From the NCBI RefSeq assembly GCF_001522545.3, contig NC_031792.1, positions 1,695,500-1,759,499 of the forward strand: a DNA stretch of 64,000 nucleotides, written 5' to 3'. This stretch comes from Parus major. Lineage: Eukaryota > Chordata > Aves > Passeriformes > Paridae. The stretch's first letter is position 1, and every line of letters starts with the position of its first letter. The position numbers and the translations under genes are program-made. The notes below the pieces were generated by a model. That model worked only from the letters and a program-made list of their open reading frames with translations, was not told where the DNA came from and searched no databases. This document shows positions 12,901-27,100 of this stretch, one piece after another.

Positions 12901-15900
12901 ATTACAAGGGAAATCCCCCTCATTTTTAATGCCTGCAGAATTTATTTCCATTTTTGCCCACATGCATTGTAATTTCCCCTCATTTTCTGGTACCCCTGTA
13001 AATCTGACACGCTGGAAAGACAGAAGAAGGGACATCCTGCAATTTGTGGTTTTTTGCTAGAAGTGATGTTTTCTAGTGGGGGAAAAAAGAGAAATAATCT
13101 CAAACAGGTTTGTCCCAGTCTTGTTTTATTTGGTTTATTATTTATTCAGCATTTTGTGTGAGGGGAAATCCCCAAATTCTCCCTGCAGAACTTGTGTATT
13201 CCAACAAAAAATCCACCTGAGAGTGAAAACGAGCATTTAACTGTGCTAGCCACAACACTTGAGGTTTCTATACCTCCCACTGAGTGCAATCATTGAATTT
13301 AATCCGAATTTTTGGAGATTTGGGTCACCCAGGGTTGCAGGACTGGAGCTGCAGAGGAGATCAGGAGCTGAATGAATTGTGGCAGCCCCAGCTCTCGGTG
13401 CAGGTGAGGATTCCTGAGGCCAGACTCCCTGGCAGGGTAAACCTCCCTCATCAGTCTTTCCCTGGCTCAAAACACCTTCAGAGGTGAAATTGTGTGGAAA
13501 ATAAATAACTGCAGAGTGTGCAGAGCTGCTGACAGGTGAACAAAGGGGAGAATTAAATGGAAAATTAAATGCCTTCATTGGTTCTTGCACCAGAATCATC
13601 GAGTTCAGTTCTAGCTGGTTTCTCTACCTAGTTTAAACACAATTAAAAGTCACCCAGTGAGAGCTCCAGACACTGAGAGTGGGGAATTTTCACAGCTGAG
13701 CCCTCCAGAGGGAAAGCCCTTATTTATTTCCCTTTATTTTTATCATTTTTGGTGCATTTGGAATACAAGAAAATACCCTTATCTCTCTCTGCACTGCAAG
13801 AGAGGAGGGAGATAACCCAAAAATCTGTAGAAAAGATGGTTAGGGAGCAATCAGAATATTAAATGGGAATGTCTGGTTTGAACATTTTTCTCAAATACAT
13901 TCTTTGCTGCTGATGTTACTGCCATGATGATGGAACTTTTAAACATCTGCTGTATTTTCTATCTTCCTTTAAAAAAAAACAAAACCTGGGTTAAAGAAGA
14001 AGTTTTCAGGCTAACAGAAGATTCATGTCTGCAAACAGAATTTCTGCTTTATGGGGGGTATTTTATATAATGTGTCATAAATCTGCCTGAACAAAAATCA
14101 GAGCAGAATTCTCTGTTTGCCCCAGGATGCCGCTCTTAAATCACATTTCCCCCGCTGCTGCGCTTTCCCTTTTTAAAATCACTATTTACTGGATGGAATG
14201 AGGGGAAACGGGATTGTTTCTGATTTATTTTTTTTGAGCATTTCCCCTGATTTTACGGCTTAATCCGCAGCGGGGACCAGCAGGTGGCAGCTTCACCCAA
14301 CGAATGCACATCTGCTAAACTAAAATTTCGGTAGAAACGCTGACTGAAAAAATTTGGGGTTTGGGTAAATGATGTTTTTTTGCCTGTGCTTTATTGTTAA
14401 TTTGGGTTTGGGGTCAGGAGGAGGGAGTGGGGTCACTGCTGATGCTCTGATTTGCGGGATTGGTGTGACAGGGATGGTTTTTGGCAGAAAATCGAGGTGG
14501 GTGTTTCGGATGATGCTCAGCTGCAATCTCTGCCCTGGATCCCATTTCACCGAGCCCTGAAAGGGAGCTGTGACCTTCTCCCCTCAGAACAGGAGCTGTT
14601 TTCAACACCAAAATTCCACTTTCCTTCGTGCCATGAAGCCCTTCTCCCTCTACCTATTCCAGGGCACAGAAATCAGTGACTGAACTTGGTGTGGCTTCTT
14701 TTTGATGCCAAGAATTTGCTGTTTGGATCAAACACTGCCACAGTAACAGCAAAAATGGGAGGGAACACGTTTGGAGTGAGTAAAATACAAAACATTTCCT
14801 ATCTCCCCTCTCCCCCAACTTCTTCATGGAGCCTTTTCCCCCAGACTGAGCAGAGAATTAATCTGAGGGCAGAGATGAGCCGAGCTCTGGGGTCAGAGCT
14901 GTCCAAGCCCTCACACTCCTCATGTCCTGGGAAAAGTAAACGTGCCGAGCTTTCAGAAGCAGCTGCACCCTCAGGGGGCTTTCCCAGAGGTTTGGAGGAG
15001 ACCACAGAAAAGTAAATGAAGCAACGGGAGCTGCTGTGTACACTCAGAGCTCGCTATTGTTCTCGGCACTCTCTGCCCACTCCTCGGCACAGATTATGGG
15101 GAAGGCAGGCAGGAGATGCTGCCAAAGCTGCTGGGTCCCCTTCCTCCTCCAAACTCCAAACGTGCTCAGAGAGTGCTCTCACCACCTGTTTTCCAGAAGG
15201 TTCCAGGCAAAAGGGACTTGACTTTCTTTGTGACTCGATTTGGGGTTGAACTTTTGCCTCAGAGTCAAGGTTTGTGTGTTAAATCCATCAGGTGGAAGCA
15301 GCCTGGTTTTCTGACCTGATAATAGAATATCAAGGACCCTTGGCTTGAAGAAATGCTGGGTGTCAGGTTTTGGCAAGCCTGGGACAATGTCTGAGTGTGA
15401 AAGGAGGTGTTGGAGCCCCTGGATTGCTCTGCTGAGTCGGGCACAGGGCTGAATGTGCCTTTTCTAAAAAGTTTTGAGATGGGTTTGTTCCACGGTGGGA
15501 ACGGAGCACTCAGAGCTCCAAAACGCCTTCCTAGGACTTGCCTTAGTGTGCATCCAGTCAAAAGTGCCGTTCTCAGAACCTAAATTCGTGTCAGCAGTAA
15601 CAGGAATTTGGAATGAAAGCCTCTTCTGCGAATGGTGAATGTAGGACGTGAGAAGCAGCTCTGGGCTCGTGTTACACACCTTCCCTGCTCTGCAGTCCTG
15701 CCCCTGGGAGCAGAAAGAGACCATCAAATACTCCTCAAAAAGTGCTTTTTGCTTCGATTTTTCTGCTGTGCTTCAGCAGACTCTGCAGAGAGGGAGCAAA
15801 ACTTTTGGGGGGGCAAAAATTCCTTCCGTGCAGGATGGGCAAAGCCTGGATTCAGGAGGGGAGGTGGAACTTTGTGCTGCATTTATTTCCCAGCTGCTCA

Positions 15901-18900
15901 GGCTCCCCTGAGGTGTCACCTGGCAGCTCCCAGAGCCAGCTGATACCTTAATCCTGTTATTCCTGTCAGCGCTGGGTTTGTTTTGGGGGCGGCTCTGCGG
16001 ATTTCCCAACACATCCATGTGGATCTGGGTGCTCTGCCCCGTGTTGGGTGGTGAGCACAGGCTCTGGAAGCCAGGAAAGCACCGGGTGGGGAAGTCACAG
16101 AGATGCTGCCCCTTCTCCTTTCAGCCCAGGGGCTTTAGGAGCCTCTCAGGGAATCACAGAATTCACTGAAATAAATCCCCGAGGCCGTGCTGGGCATGGG
16201 CTGTGAGAGCAGCAGGAGGGCAGGGCAGAGCTGAGAGCAGGGAGGTGATGGCTAGAAACAGTGTTCATAAATATTGATATATTCTTAAATATTTGTATAT
16301 TCATAAATCTTGAAGAAGTTGTTCTGTGTCGGTCTGGGTTTTTTTGAAGGGGGTGTATCAGTTGCATCTTGGAGTTTAGGAATGCACCAGGTCATCTCCT
16401 AAGCATAAAAAATCTTGGAAAAAGCTCTCCTGGTACTTGGTTTGTGCTAAAAAAGCCACAAGTACTTGCTGATGGGAAATTCTCACCTCTCTAAGTGCAG
16501 ATAAATATGGTTGAGTTGGATTTATTTTTTTTTAAATTTTCTCTTTACTCCAGAACTCAGAATTTTCTTGAGGGTGTTTAGAAATATTTTCACTTGGGCA
16601 GAGTTTTGAAGGGTCTCCCACTTTCTTTTGTGCCTGGTGTAGGGGATAATTTATTGTGTGAAAAGATCCACGTAATGACCCTGGAGCAACGTGCCAGGAT
16701 CGGGTCCTGGCTGCCTGAGAGGGCTCTGGTGCTTTATTCTGCCCAAGGACTTCGTCTCCAGTGCTGAGCACACACCAGGGCTGCATCATTTGTTCCTTAT
16801 CAAAGCTGAGGAATTAATCAGAACTCGTTTCAGAGGGCGCAGTGGGAGGTGTGAGGCTGACATGGGTATTAAAAAACGAAAGAAGAAGAAAAAAACCCAA
16901 CAAAACAGAGCTCGGTGCACCACGCTCGTTTCACTGTTAATTATGGTGGTGAAAAAAAAAACAGTGATGCACTTTTTGGGAAGCACAGGATCAGCAGGAC
17001 CTTGTCCACAAGGCTGGCCCCAAAATTTGGCCTCTGCTCCAAAAAAAATACAAACATTTTCCTATCTCTTATTTTTATGTGACTTGGAGCAAAGCAATTT
17101 TTCTGTTGAATCACCTCATCAATTCCAGAACGAATTCCTTGCTCTGAGTCCTTCCAGGAGAGCTGAGGGTGGTGGCTTTGTGTGGCCCAGAGCTCTGGGT
17201 GTGCACAGGGAGTTCACCAGGGCACCCTGTGATGTTCCTAAAGCAGGGGATGGGACTCCCATCAGCTGGCTGGAACTCATCCAGGCTCTCTGAGCTCTGC
17301 TTCTGGGTGGTTTCCTGCAATATTTTCATATTCAATATCAAGATGCAAAGTAAAGACACAGATTTTAGAATTTGTGATCTGAAATAACAAATCTTTCTCG
17401 GTCTTGTGTCAGATTTTTGTTGCCTTAAATGAGACTCAGCTTTTCATTTCATCCAGTCTTTCTCTTGGTTGATTAGGAAAGGAGTATGAGAATCTTTTCT
17501 AAGTGTGGCTCTTCCTAAACTCATCCAAAGATTCATTGATTAATTTAGGTTTTGTGTTCTCAAAAGTTAGTGTTTTCAGAGCACAAAGCTTTCTGAAATA
17601 TCAAACTGCTCCTTATATACTGCTACCTCTTGTGCTGTATGGCAGCACTGAAATGCTAATATTGACTTGTTTAAAAACAAAGGAAAATAAACCCCACAAC
17701 AACAACAAAACCCAGCGGCCAGCACCTCTGTCAACAGCATTAATCCACTTTGGGGAGAAAATCACTGATTCCCTGGAGCTGGGCTGGCAAAACAACACCA
17801 AAGAGATGAGGGAATGAACAAAACTCAAGTTCAGATTGGTATAAAATCACTGGATATTTCTATTTGCCACTCAAAATTCTTGCAGAGCCAGACCAGGCCG
17901 AGCAGGGCCAGCTCTTGGTTTTAGTTCCCCTTAAGAGCAGCATCAGCTTTGAGTACAAACATGTTTTTTGCAGAGAGCTTAGCTGCAAGATCACCAAAAA
18001 TCTGCTTTCTCCCCATGGCTTCACCCTACTCACCTGCACTGCTGTGCTGAGGAGAAGCAGTGGCAGGAGGGATGGGGGATATGGAGAAAGGATTTGCCAG
18101 AAAAAAAGGGAAGGATGGATGGTCTGCAGCAATTTTGGGGTTCCAGACTTATTTATAGACCTAAAGTTTATGATCATTCACGTTCACATTTATAAACCTG
18201 AATAATGAATGAGATTTTTCAGAGGAAGAGGCAAATATAGTGTTTTTGATCTTTCTTTCTGCTTTTGTCTCTTCCTTTGCACCTCATAAATAAATGGTCC
18301 TTAATTATAAAACGCATTAAATGAGGAAAAACTCATATTTTTATTTTGCTTGGTGTGGGGTGATGTGGCCCTTCCTATCTTAATGTACAATTGAAGTTAC
18401 TTTTGGAGAGTGATTCTTTGTTAAGCACATCAAAAGGTAATCTAGAAACCACGTGTAAAATATGGAAATGGAAGATTATCAGCCACCAAAACAGTTTTAT
18501 CTGAGGAAAATGTGCCCCTTTCCTGCAACTTCCTCATTTTAAATGTTTATTACAATAAGACCTTATCTGCCTGGCTTCGTATTTTTAAAGTATCGATGTA
18601 AAGACCTCAAAACCAGTTTAATCCTGAGTTATTTAATGTTACCCAGAGCTTTTCTGAGCTCAATTAAAGCACAGTTAAGGGCAGGGTGATAAGCACATAT
18701 CGATTCTTTTAATATGAGGCTGTATATTTACTCTGGGCTGTGAAACAATCTGCCTTCAGCTGCACCCAGAGCCGCTGTGCACAAATCTCAGCCTGTGCTG
18801 CTGCTGCTCTGCACAGCCCAAATGTGCACAGAGGGTTTTCTCAGAGAGAAAAACCAGCCCAGGGTCTGCCTGAACCCTTGAGTTCAGGCTCTGGCCAGCT

Positions 18901-20865
18901 AGGAAGAAAATAAAGTGATCTGGTAAACAGCAAAAGCAATAAATTCCCTTATCTGAGAATGATCAACTCTGTCTTGTCAGACTCGGTCAGATCCTACTAA
19001 ATGATGATTTCACTGGGCTGCCTAGCAGTGAATATTCCAGGAACAGAAAGCTCGAGGCTGGCAATCAATGGCAATGAGATTCTTCTCCCCACACAACCTC
19101 TCCAACAAGAGAGAGGTGAAGCACGAAGGATTTCACCAAAAACATGTAATGCAGCACTGGAGTGGGAAACAAGGAAAGCAAAAGGAAACAGGGACAAAGA
19201 TATTCTTGCATCTGTGGCCAGGTTTCCATCCTGGGCTTTGCTCTGCCCCAGGAGCTCTGTGCTGTCAGAATCCAGAATTTCCACAAGAAAATCTCAGCAG
19301 AGAACACTTCCAGCCCCCTCTGGCACTGCTTTTGCTCCAACCAAACTCCAGAACTTCTCCCAGTGTTCCCTGTCCTTCAGGCTTTCAGCAAACCCAAATG
19401 TGTGCTCAGGCCCTGGCTTTCCAGTTGAATTCCTCAGGAAGAGATTTGCTGCACATTTTCTTAATTCTACACATGTAGGGGGTTCTGAAATGGAGTTTCA
19501 TTAGTTTAGGGAGAAATCCAGCATGGATATCTCACAGCTAGGAGAGTCCAGGGTCCCTCTGTGCTCTGGAGTGGCTGAAATTCCAGTGAAACCAGCCTCA
19601 GTGCTTTTCCTGGCTTCACTGGGAGTTCAACCCCAGCCCACCTGTCTGGTTTTGCAGTATCAGCTGTTACGAAGCACTTCAGCAGCAGGGAGGATGTCCC
19701 AGCGTGGGGCTGGTACTCAGCAGTAATTCAGATATGCAAAATGTGGCTGAACAATGCCCTCATGCCTGAGAACAGAGGAGGTCGGGGCTATTTTGGAAGG
19801 CAGACACTCACATCCCTTAATTCTTTCCACTCTGCTTGCTCTGGGGTTTGCTTCCTTTTTGGTTTTTGGACAAGTCTCTGAAGTAGAGTGAGTACAATTA
19901 GGTATTCATCTGATTAATCTGCTTTTTCCCACCAAATGCTGTTTGGTGGGTTGTGGAATGGTTCACAGAATGGATCAGTTCCCAAGAGGTGCCTGAAACA
20001 CCTGGAAGCATAAAATTCCTTTAGTAGAATTCTGGCCAAAAACCTCACCAGATCCATGCTTTGGTCATTTTTATGGGAAGAGACATTTGAGAGAGCAAAT
20101 TTTTGGGGCAGTTCAATGATTAAATCTGAACAGCACCATGGGAATGATGAAACCTTGACCTCACTCTGCATCTCCAACAAATATTTCTCTGGGAATGAAG
20201 CTCCAAAGTCAGTGTTAATTGTGAAAATTGATCCCAGAGGTCTGATTTTTAGAGGGAAGAGGGTTGTGCTCACTGTGTGGTTGGTACTGGTGCTGTCATT
20301 AATGCCAGGAACTTCTCCCGGTTCCTGTGACCTTCCTTCAGCTTTGCAGGCTCTTTTGGAAGGGCAGCTTCTCCCTGGGTAGGAAGTGTTGTATTTTGAT
20401 AAAAACAAAACAGAAAAAAAAAAAAAAGGGGTTTCTTTTTTAAATGAAGGACGTCCTGGCTTAATGGGGCTTGAAGTGTTTACAGGTGTTTCCTCACAAG
20501 TTCAAATTTAGTGGCCCCAGGGAGTTGAGATTCTCATAAGGCAGGAGCAAACACTCAAATTTTGGGTTTTAGAAGGGTTGCACATTTAAAGGGCCAGGCA
20601 GGCATGGCCTGGGGGCTGCTTTGGCTGTGGGAAGACAAAGGTTGTGCCATCCAGAGCAGCAGAATGTCAGGAAAAAAATCATCCTTAGTGCCACAAGAGG
20701 TCAAAATCTTCCTGAAAGACTTTTTTCTGCTGTCCAACCTTGTGCCCTGACTTTGCAAATTTGAGGTGAAAATCCCAGGAGAGGCAGGTTCCACCTTTGA
20801 TTGCTCAAACCCATCTCAGTGACAGCTTTAAATGCAGAACATCTCCCAGGGGCTGCTGAGCATGG
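3923..20865. other. Long intergenic stretch, no gene recognised
   Basis: About 17 kb of mostly AT-rich DNA upstream of POU2AF1. The open frames are short or overlap on both strands, and none resembles a known protein or has convincing splice context. Perfect octamers occur at 6949-6956 and 12180-12187. It may hold enhancers or non-coding transcripts, but nothing in the sequence alone proves that. Confidence 0.5.
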
Positions 20866-20866
20866 G

Positions 20867-20897
20867 GAAGGAGAAGGAGAAGAAGAAGAAGAAGAAG
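20867..20897 (+). repeat. GGAGAA/GAA microsatellite upstream of POU2AF1
   Basis: A purine-only run of GAAGGAGAAGGA followed by six GAA units. It lies about 0.2 kb upstream of the POU2AF1 start codon and may vary between individuals. Confidence 0.85.
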
Positions 20898-20929
20898 CAG
20901 AGAGCAAAGGGAAAATGTAGAAGTGGCTG

Positions 20930-21105
20930 TGGTTGGAGGGGTGATGATGTCACCGGGCTCAGCGGGAACACGGCGCTTTTAAAAAGCCGAAAGAAACATC
21001 CTGACCCTCACTTGTCACATCCCCACCCAGGAGCCACACACACACGCACAGAGCCGAGTTATCCTCAGCCAAGAAGGGGGAAAAAAAGCTCCATCCCACC
21101 ACAGA
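20930..21105 (+). promoter_or_regulatory. POU2AF1: Putative POU2AF1 promoter and 5' UTR
   Basis: The segment directly upstream of the first coding exon is richer in CG than its surroundings. It contains a CRE-like octamer TGATGTCA at 20945-20952, one base off the consensus TGACGTCA. A TATA-like TTTTAAAA lies near 20977-20984. A start site some 25-30 bases downstream would leave a 5' UTR of about 100 bases. Dependence of the mammalian promoter on a CRE is recalled knowledge; the assignment here is inference. Confidence 0.5.
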
Positions 21106-21121
21106 ATGCACTGGCAAAAAT
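21106..21121 (+). CDS. POU2AF1: POU2AF1 coding exon 1
   Basis: ATG CAC TGG CAA AAA T, followed by the strong donor gtaagt. It encodes M-H-W-Q-K plus the first base of a Ser codon (phase 1). The start was chosen because the encoded N-terminus matches human M-L-W-Q-K and the phase fits the OCA exon. Confidence 0.9.
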
Positions 21122-24100
21122 GTAAGTGAGCTCTGATTTGCTTTTCCTACCTCTGGAGACAGCTGAGGGTTGGGAAGGAAAAGTCAGCAGAGAGTGGCAG
21201 GGGAGGGGATGCTCAGGAATGACTCAAGAGAGGCCAGAGCTGAGGTGTGATGCTCATTTTCCAGCAGGGATATGAGCTCAGGGCTGCTTTGTTGGCTTTC
21301 ATCACTATGAATCAAGTGGAAGACTATGATTCATAAAAACAATAACAGGATGCAGGTATTATATCAAAGGTTACGTGGTTACATAGCAGAAAATTTTCCT
21401 TTTGAAAAGTGAAACCTGTGAGAAATCTTATTTCTGTGCCTTTTTTTTTTTTATATGTACTTCTTTCAGCTAATTAAAAAAGATAAGGAACAAAGCAGTT
21501 GAGGGCAATACAGTTATGACTTTACAGGAAATCAGTTTTCTTGTTTTCAAGATAATTTCACTCCTCTGGGCCCACCTTTGCTGGAGTAGTTTACTGATCC
21601 TGCTCCAGGTAGGTGTTTGCTTCTTGCAAGGTTTTCATTCTCACTCTTATCACCATCATATCTCATTTGTCATCAGTAGGTGATGCTCATTTTGGCAACT
21701 GTGCTGCCACCCCTTGCCTCTCACCCTGCTGTTCCACTAACACAGAATGGTACAACACACCTGAGTGGAAAAATTAATTTCTTAAACCCTTGCCAGTGAC
21801 TTATCTGACGTTGCTCATCTTTTTATCACACTTGTAGGTTGTTTCAGTACCTGTAATAAACCAACTGTGTGCCTTTGTGAGCTTTGAAATCCATTCCCTT
21901 TGGTTTTTTCCTGCTTTATTTCTTTTCAGCTGAACATTTTGGCAGTTCAAATGTGTATTTGGGAAGTTTTATTTGTATCTCCCCCTTCACCTTGAGCAGT
22001 TTTCAGGAGAAGACATGGAAAAAACTGCAGGATGATCACATCCAAATCCTGATTCTAATCTTCCATCTCTAAAGTCCCTGAATGGTTTATTTGGGTTGGG
22101 TTTTTTATTCCTGCATTGACAAAGCAATGCTAAAAACATTGCTTTGGGTAGGAGGAAATTGGGAACTGAATTGGTGGTTTTATTTTATTATTTTCCTTTG
22201 CAGGAATGACAAGTCAAATTATGTCAATCATTCCCTGATAATAATTTGTAGACAACTCCTGGTCAGTGTCCCCTGAGCTTGTTAATCGTCAAATCTCCCT
22301 CCTTTTGTCAGAATTCCCTTTTCCAGCGTGGAACTGTTGGAAATCTGATTAATGCTGCTTGTTTTCCAAGCCATGTTGGCTTTGAAGGCAGACAGGGGGA
22401 TTGTCCTGGAGACCCCTGTGTGTCCCCTGGGGTCAGGGCAGGTATCCAGGTGCTGGATCCCGCGGGTTTCAGGGGAATTTGGAGCTCCCAGCAGCTCAGT
22501 GAGTCCCCAGTTGGTGTCACCTCTGTTTCCTGGCAGTGTGAGTGGCTGGGACCTCACGTTCCTGCCCCACCTGTGACCCCACGGATGCTCCACATGGGAC
22601 CCACGGCCTTGCCCTGGAACAGAAATTGATGCAGAGGCAGCTCAGGTGACCTGGGAACTTTCCAAAGTGAAACCCTGAGATTTGACTCATTTGGTGCTGA
22701 TGACACCAAGATTTTGGGTTCAATCCCTGTATGGGCCACTCGCTTCAGAGCGGATGATCCTGGTGGGGCCTTCCCAGCTCAGAATATTCTGTGAAAACCC
22801 ACAAGTGACACAGGAACTCCCTCGAGCCGCAGCTGTGACCTCACCTGAGGGCATTTCTCAGGGCACCTCTCAGGGGTGGCTGGGTTCCTGCTCCTGTTTC
22901 TGCAGGAGCACCAGGAAAGCTGGGACACTTTGCTGCTGTAGCTTGGGGAGCCTGGCCTGGCTGGGAATGTTCCCCAGGTCACGGCACAGTGACTCCTCTG
23001 CACACAAAACCCCGAGGGTGGCTCAGCCCGAAAGCCTCCCCTCCCACGGCCCAGGAGAAGTGACTGGTCGGGGCTCCCCAGGATTCTGCTGAACAGGAGC
23101 AGCCCCAGCAGCCCCTCAGGGATGGGAAATTCATGGGCAGCACCAGCTATTTCCTCCTCATTTGTTTTTATTGTTACCTCCCCTGTGAATTTTTTAAGGT
23201 AACACTTCCATACAAATGGTTTGTGTTCTGAGAGGCGTGGAAGCAGCTTGGGTTTGACGATCTCATCATCAAAAAGGTCTTTTCCAGCCTAGTTCCTTCA
23301 AATTCTGCAGGAATCTCCTATTTAGGTGCTGGTTTTGCCCGTGTCCAAGATTTTTGGGTGCTCAGCCCCGGTTGCTGTCACCTGCAGAGATTCAGCCGCT
23401 CAGATTCCCTTTACCACTGAGAGATGTGAATTCACACCTCTGCAAATCCCTTCCCAAACCCTTTTAAAGTGAAGAGAAAAGCTTTTCTGCCCACAACAGA
23501 TGTGGGGCTGCACAGAGGCACTCTGAAAGTATCAGCTAATGAGACTGAGAGCGAAACTGCAACATTCTGCACCTTGTGAGTGATAATTTTGGTAAAACCC
23601 CACCGGGAAAGAGGGATAACATGAAAGTTGAGCCCATCCATGCTTTGCAAAGCAGGTGTCAAACTCTACAAATGACCACAGCAGCAATTAAATGGAAAGC
23701 TTGCATTACTAAAATGGAAAGAGTATTATGGGCTGGGAGGAATTAGGTCCTGAGGGTGAGATTTATGTTTAAAGACACTTTCTGTCTATCTCAGCTTCCC
23801 CTTTGCACCAGGGCTTCTCTTATTCTGAAACAGAGAATTTTTAGTGGCCCTCACCACTACAAGGCACCCAACTCCCATTTGGCACTTGAAAGCTTTTATA
23901 TTATTTTATTAAAATAGCCAGAGCAGCAGGGATTAGCCAGCATTTTATGTCTCCTCTTGATTTTGGTTTCTATCCAAGTGGAAAGATCGAAAATCCGCTC
24001 TGTATTTGTTCATCTGCAATACCTTCCTTGTGTGGGAGCAAAATGTAGGCTCTGCACAGTGCTCTCCACTCATTTAGATACTTTTAGGCGTGAAGGAAAT

Positions 24101-27100
24101 ATTTTTTAAAGGACAGTTCTCAAAAGCATTCCTCAAGAACAGCACAAGACACATGGATTTGCCTGAATCCAAAGCTGGTTTGATTCCTGGAAAATCTTCC
24201 AACACCTGAAAATGAAGATATTTGGGCACAAATCTAAAATATTCTTCTGTCAAATTAATATTTCACTGACTTTGGTGGTTATAGTGCAGTGTAGGAAACC
24301 CAGCCAAACATGATTCTGAGGTGTTGGTATGCAGGTGAAATATTGAGGCTGTTGAATTATGCCCAGGACCTTGCTGAGTTCATTTCTTTTTGCTGAGAAC
24401 CATCACTCAGCCCTTTTTGCCCCTGCTCCCAGCTGGGTTTGTCTTAAAGCAGATTTTTTGCCCAGATGTTTGGTGGGTGCTTTGCATTGGCAAAATCTTT
24501 ATTGAGTTATCCACCCACAGTGTGTTGAACAGGATAAATTATAATCCTCTCCAGCCCAATTTTCCTTGTGTTCTCTATAACTTCAAGGGAAATTTGGGTT
24601 GTTTCAAAAGCACAGAAAAAAAGCTGCAAGTCCAGCCCTTCAAATGGGCCTGGATGTGCAAACCTGGGGTTTTGGGATGTATCCTTTGGGACTGAAAAGA
24701 TAATGAAGCAAGAAATGGCCAAACAGAACTCAGATAAACATTTCCTCAGTTTTCATTATTTATTTGGCTCTGATGAGGATATTTATTCTCAGGCCCAGCC
24801 AGAGAATTATCGGCCAGGTGTGTATTAATTAATTTAGATAGGTACCAGAGACCTGGTGCTCACCAGCCACCCCAGCCTGTGGCCACCAACACAGATCTTG
24901 GCAGAAATAACTGGATTTTTGTTTCCAGGGGTTGGAGTTGGAGGTGGGTCGTGGCTGCGTTTCCCCTTTAACTGTTGGTTGGATCAATTAAAATATTAAT
25001 TAAAAGCAGGACATACCCTGAAGGCTGCTGAGGGATAGGGATGGAGTTGAAATGAAGATTTCTGAGTCACTCCCTGTCATGTCACTGGCTGGGATTTGGG
25101 GCAATTAAATGCATTTCAGTGCTTTGCTCCCCTGTCCTGGACTGGCCACAAAGCACAGAGAAAGATCACCTTGGGTTTTTTGGGGTAAGCTCTGTAATTA
25201 TCCAGGAAATAAAGACAGGATCATGACCAATGTTTTGACCCTTGCAATTGGCATGGAAGTAAAAAAGTTTTGATTTGACTCTAAGCAGACAAGCCTATGA
25301 AATGAAACCTCTTCTTTTAATTAGCCAAAGTTCACTGTGTCTGATAAAAATGTGATTTGGTCTCCAATATCCAGGCCATTAACTCAGGGGTTTGCTAATT
25401 GAAATCACAATTTTTCTTGCTATTTGCAGTCAGCAATTGCTTTTTGGTGCTACTGCAAACAGGAGAAACCATTCTGTTTCTTTTCAATTATTTATTACAC
25501 TGGAGGGTGAAAGGAGAAAAAAAAATAAAAAAAAAAAGGGAAAACCATTTGCAGTGTTAACACTGACCAATTGATAAGCTTATCACGAGTTGTGAGCACA
25601 GAAATCTTCTGCAGGAGGGACCCGTGTGACACTTGCTGCAGGCAGGGTATTTCAAACTGAAATCTGCCTGCTGGGAAATTGCCCTGCCTTGTCTGGAAGG
25701 CTGAAACCGAGCTGCAGCTCGTGTGTGTGTGAAGGCCAGAGCTGCTGGGGTGAAGTTTAGTGATCTGAAACTCGCCACGCTTCACTGCCTGAACCCTTCC
25801 AGCAGCTGTTTTGCCACTCTCTTCCCTCCGGTTTCAGCAATGGTTAAACCAAAACGGAGGGGAGCAAAGACTTTGAATTTCTGGCGATGTCTTGATGAGC
25901 TTTCTCTGCCTGATGCGCTCAGATCAATGTTTTTTGAGAATCAGGGGTGTGTATCTGCATAAGTTGATCCCATTTTTGTGCACTTTGGGGGCTTCTAGGC
26001 TGAGTTGTGGCAGGGTCTGGAATCTTCCTGCTGTTGTCACTCGACTTTCAGAGCCCTTTGGTGCCTTTCCAGCAGCTCTGGCGTTCAGCAGCCTCTTTTA
26101 AAGATTGCTCACAATCCTTCCAGGCTTTTGTGGACTTTCAGCAAACACACCAGGTGATAACATTGATGGAGGGAGTGGGGGGCTGGGGAAGCAGCCTGGC
26201 CCAGGCATCGAAATGAGCCCCAATGAAATGTGGAATCCACTGCAAAGCTTCCCAGTGCTTGGATTTGGAGTCCTTCTCTTCTTTCTTGACTGGAGATGTC
26301 TCAAAGTGGCCCAGCTTCCCAGAGCAGGTGCAAATCAAAATGTGCCTACTGAGGAGCAGCAGAATGTGGGGTGCTGGAATTGCAGGAGACAAGCCAGGAC
26401 ACTGCTGCTATTCCTTTAATTTTATTGAATGGAACTTGGGCTCTCAAGGCTAAAATCAAAATATAACCGAATCTTGGCCCAAGGTAGCTTCATAGTTTGT
26501 CAAAACCTTTATATAAGGATGACTAAATCCAGGCTCTTCCTTTACCAAGGTATTTTAATTGTCATTATTCCTCCAAATGCTGATATTGATAAATGACCAC
26601 GTATCTTTAGCTCGATGAGGAATTGCACCCTGAAGCCCCAAAGCCATTTTGCTGTGGTCTGTCTGTGCTTCTCAGACCCCACACACCCCTGAGCAGTGGA
26701 AAAGCAGCTGTGCTCACATTATTTTTATTTCTGGAGGTCAGCTTGGGGGAACCGAAATATGATCTGCAGACTTTGGTTTTTAATTTTTTTTTTTCTCTTT
26801 ATTTTTTGGGGGGGGTTACTCTGCTTACACCGGAAACTCTGAATAGGTATATTTGTCAGCTTTTACAGTAAATTTCTTCTTTCCCATCCCCCCAAACCTG
26901 GAGCCAGAAACCACCATCCTTCCTCACCCCAATTCTGCAGGGAGGCCCTTTGATGAGCTGGGGATGAGATACTCCCCAAAATGTTCATTTCTGCCACTCA
27001 GGCAGCTCTGGCAGAGCTCAGATTTGTGGAGTTGATGCTTTCACGCAGCACCAAGAGCGCCAGAACTCTTTATTATTTGCACTCAAATAAATTAATACCT

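Noticed and set aside
16691..17293. Plus-strand open frame of 200 codons
   Set aside because: It contains a Lys run from a purine tract, has no recognised motif, and is matched by an overlapping opposite-strand frame.
19001..20408. Open frames of 167 (plus) and 164 (minus) codons
   Set aside because: Several frames on both strands are open at once and none shows a domain or splice context. Chance or an unrecognised old repeat is more likely.
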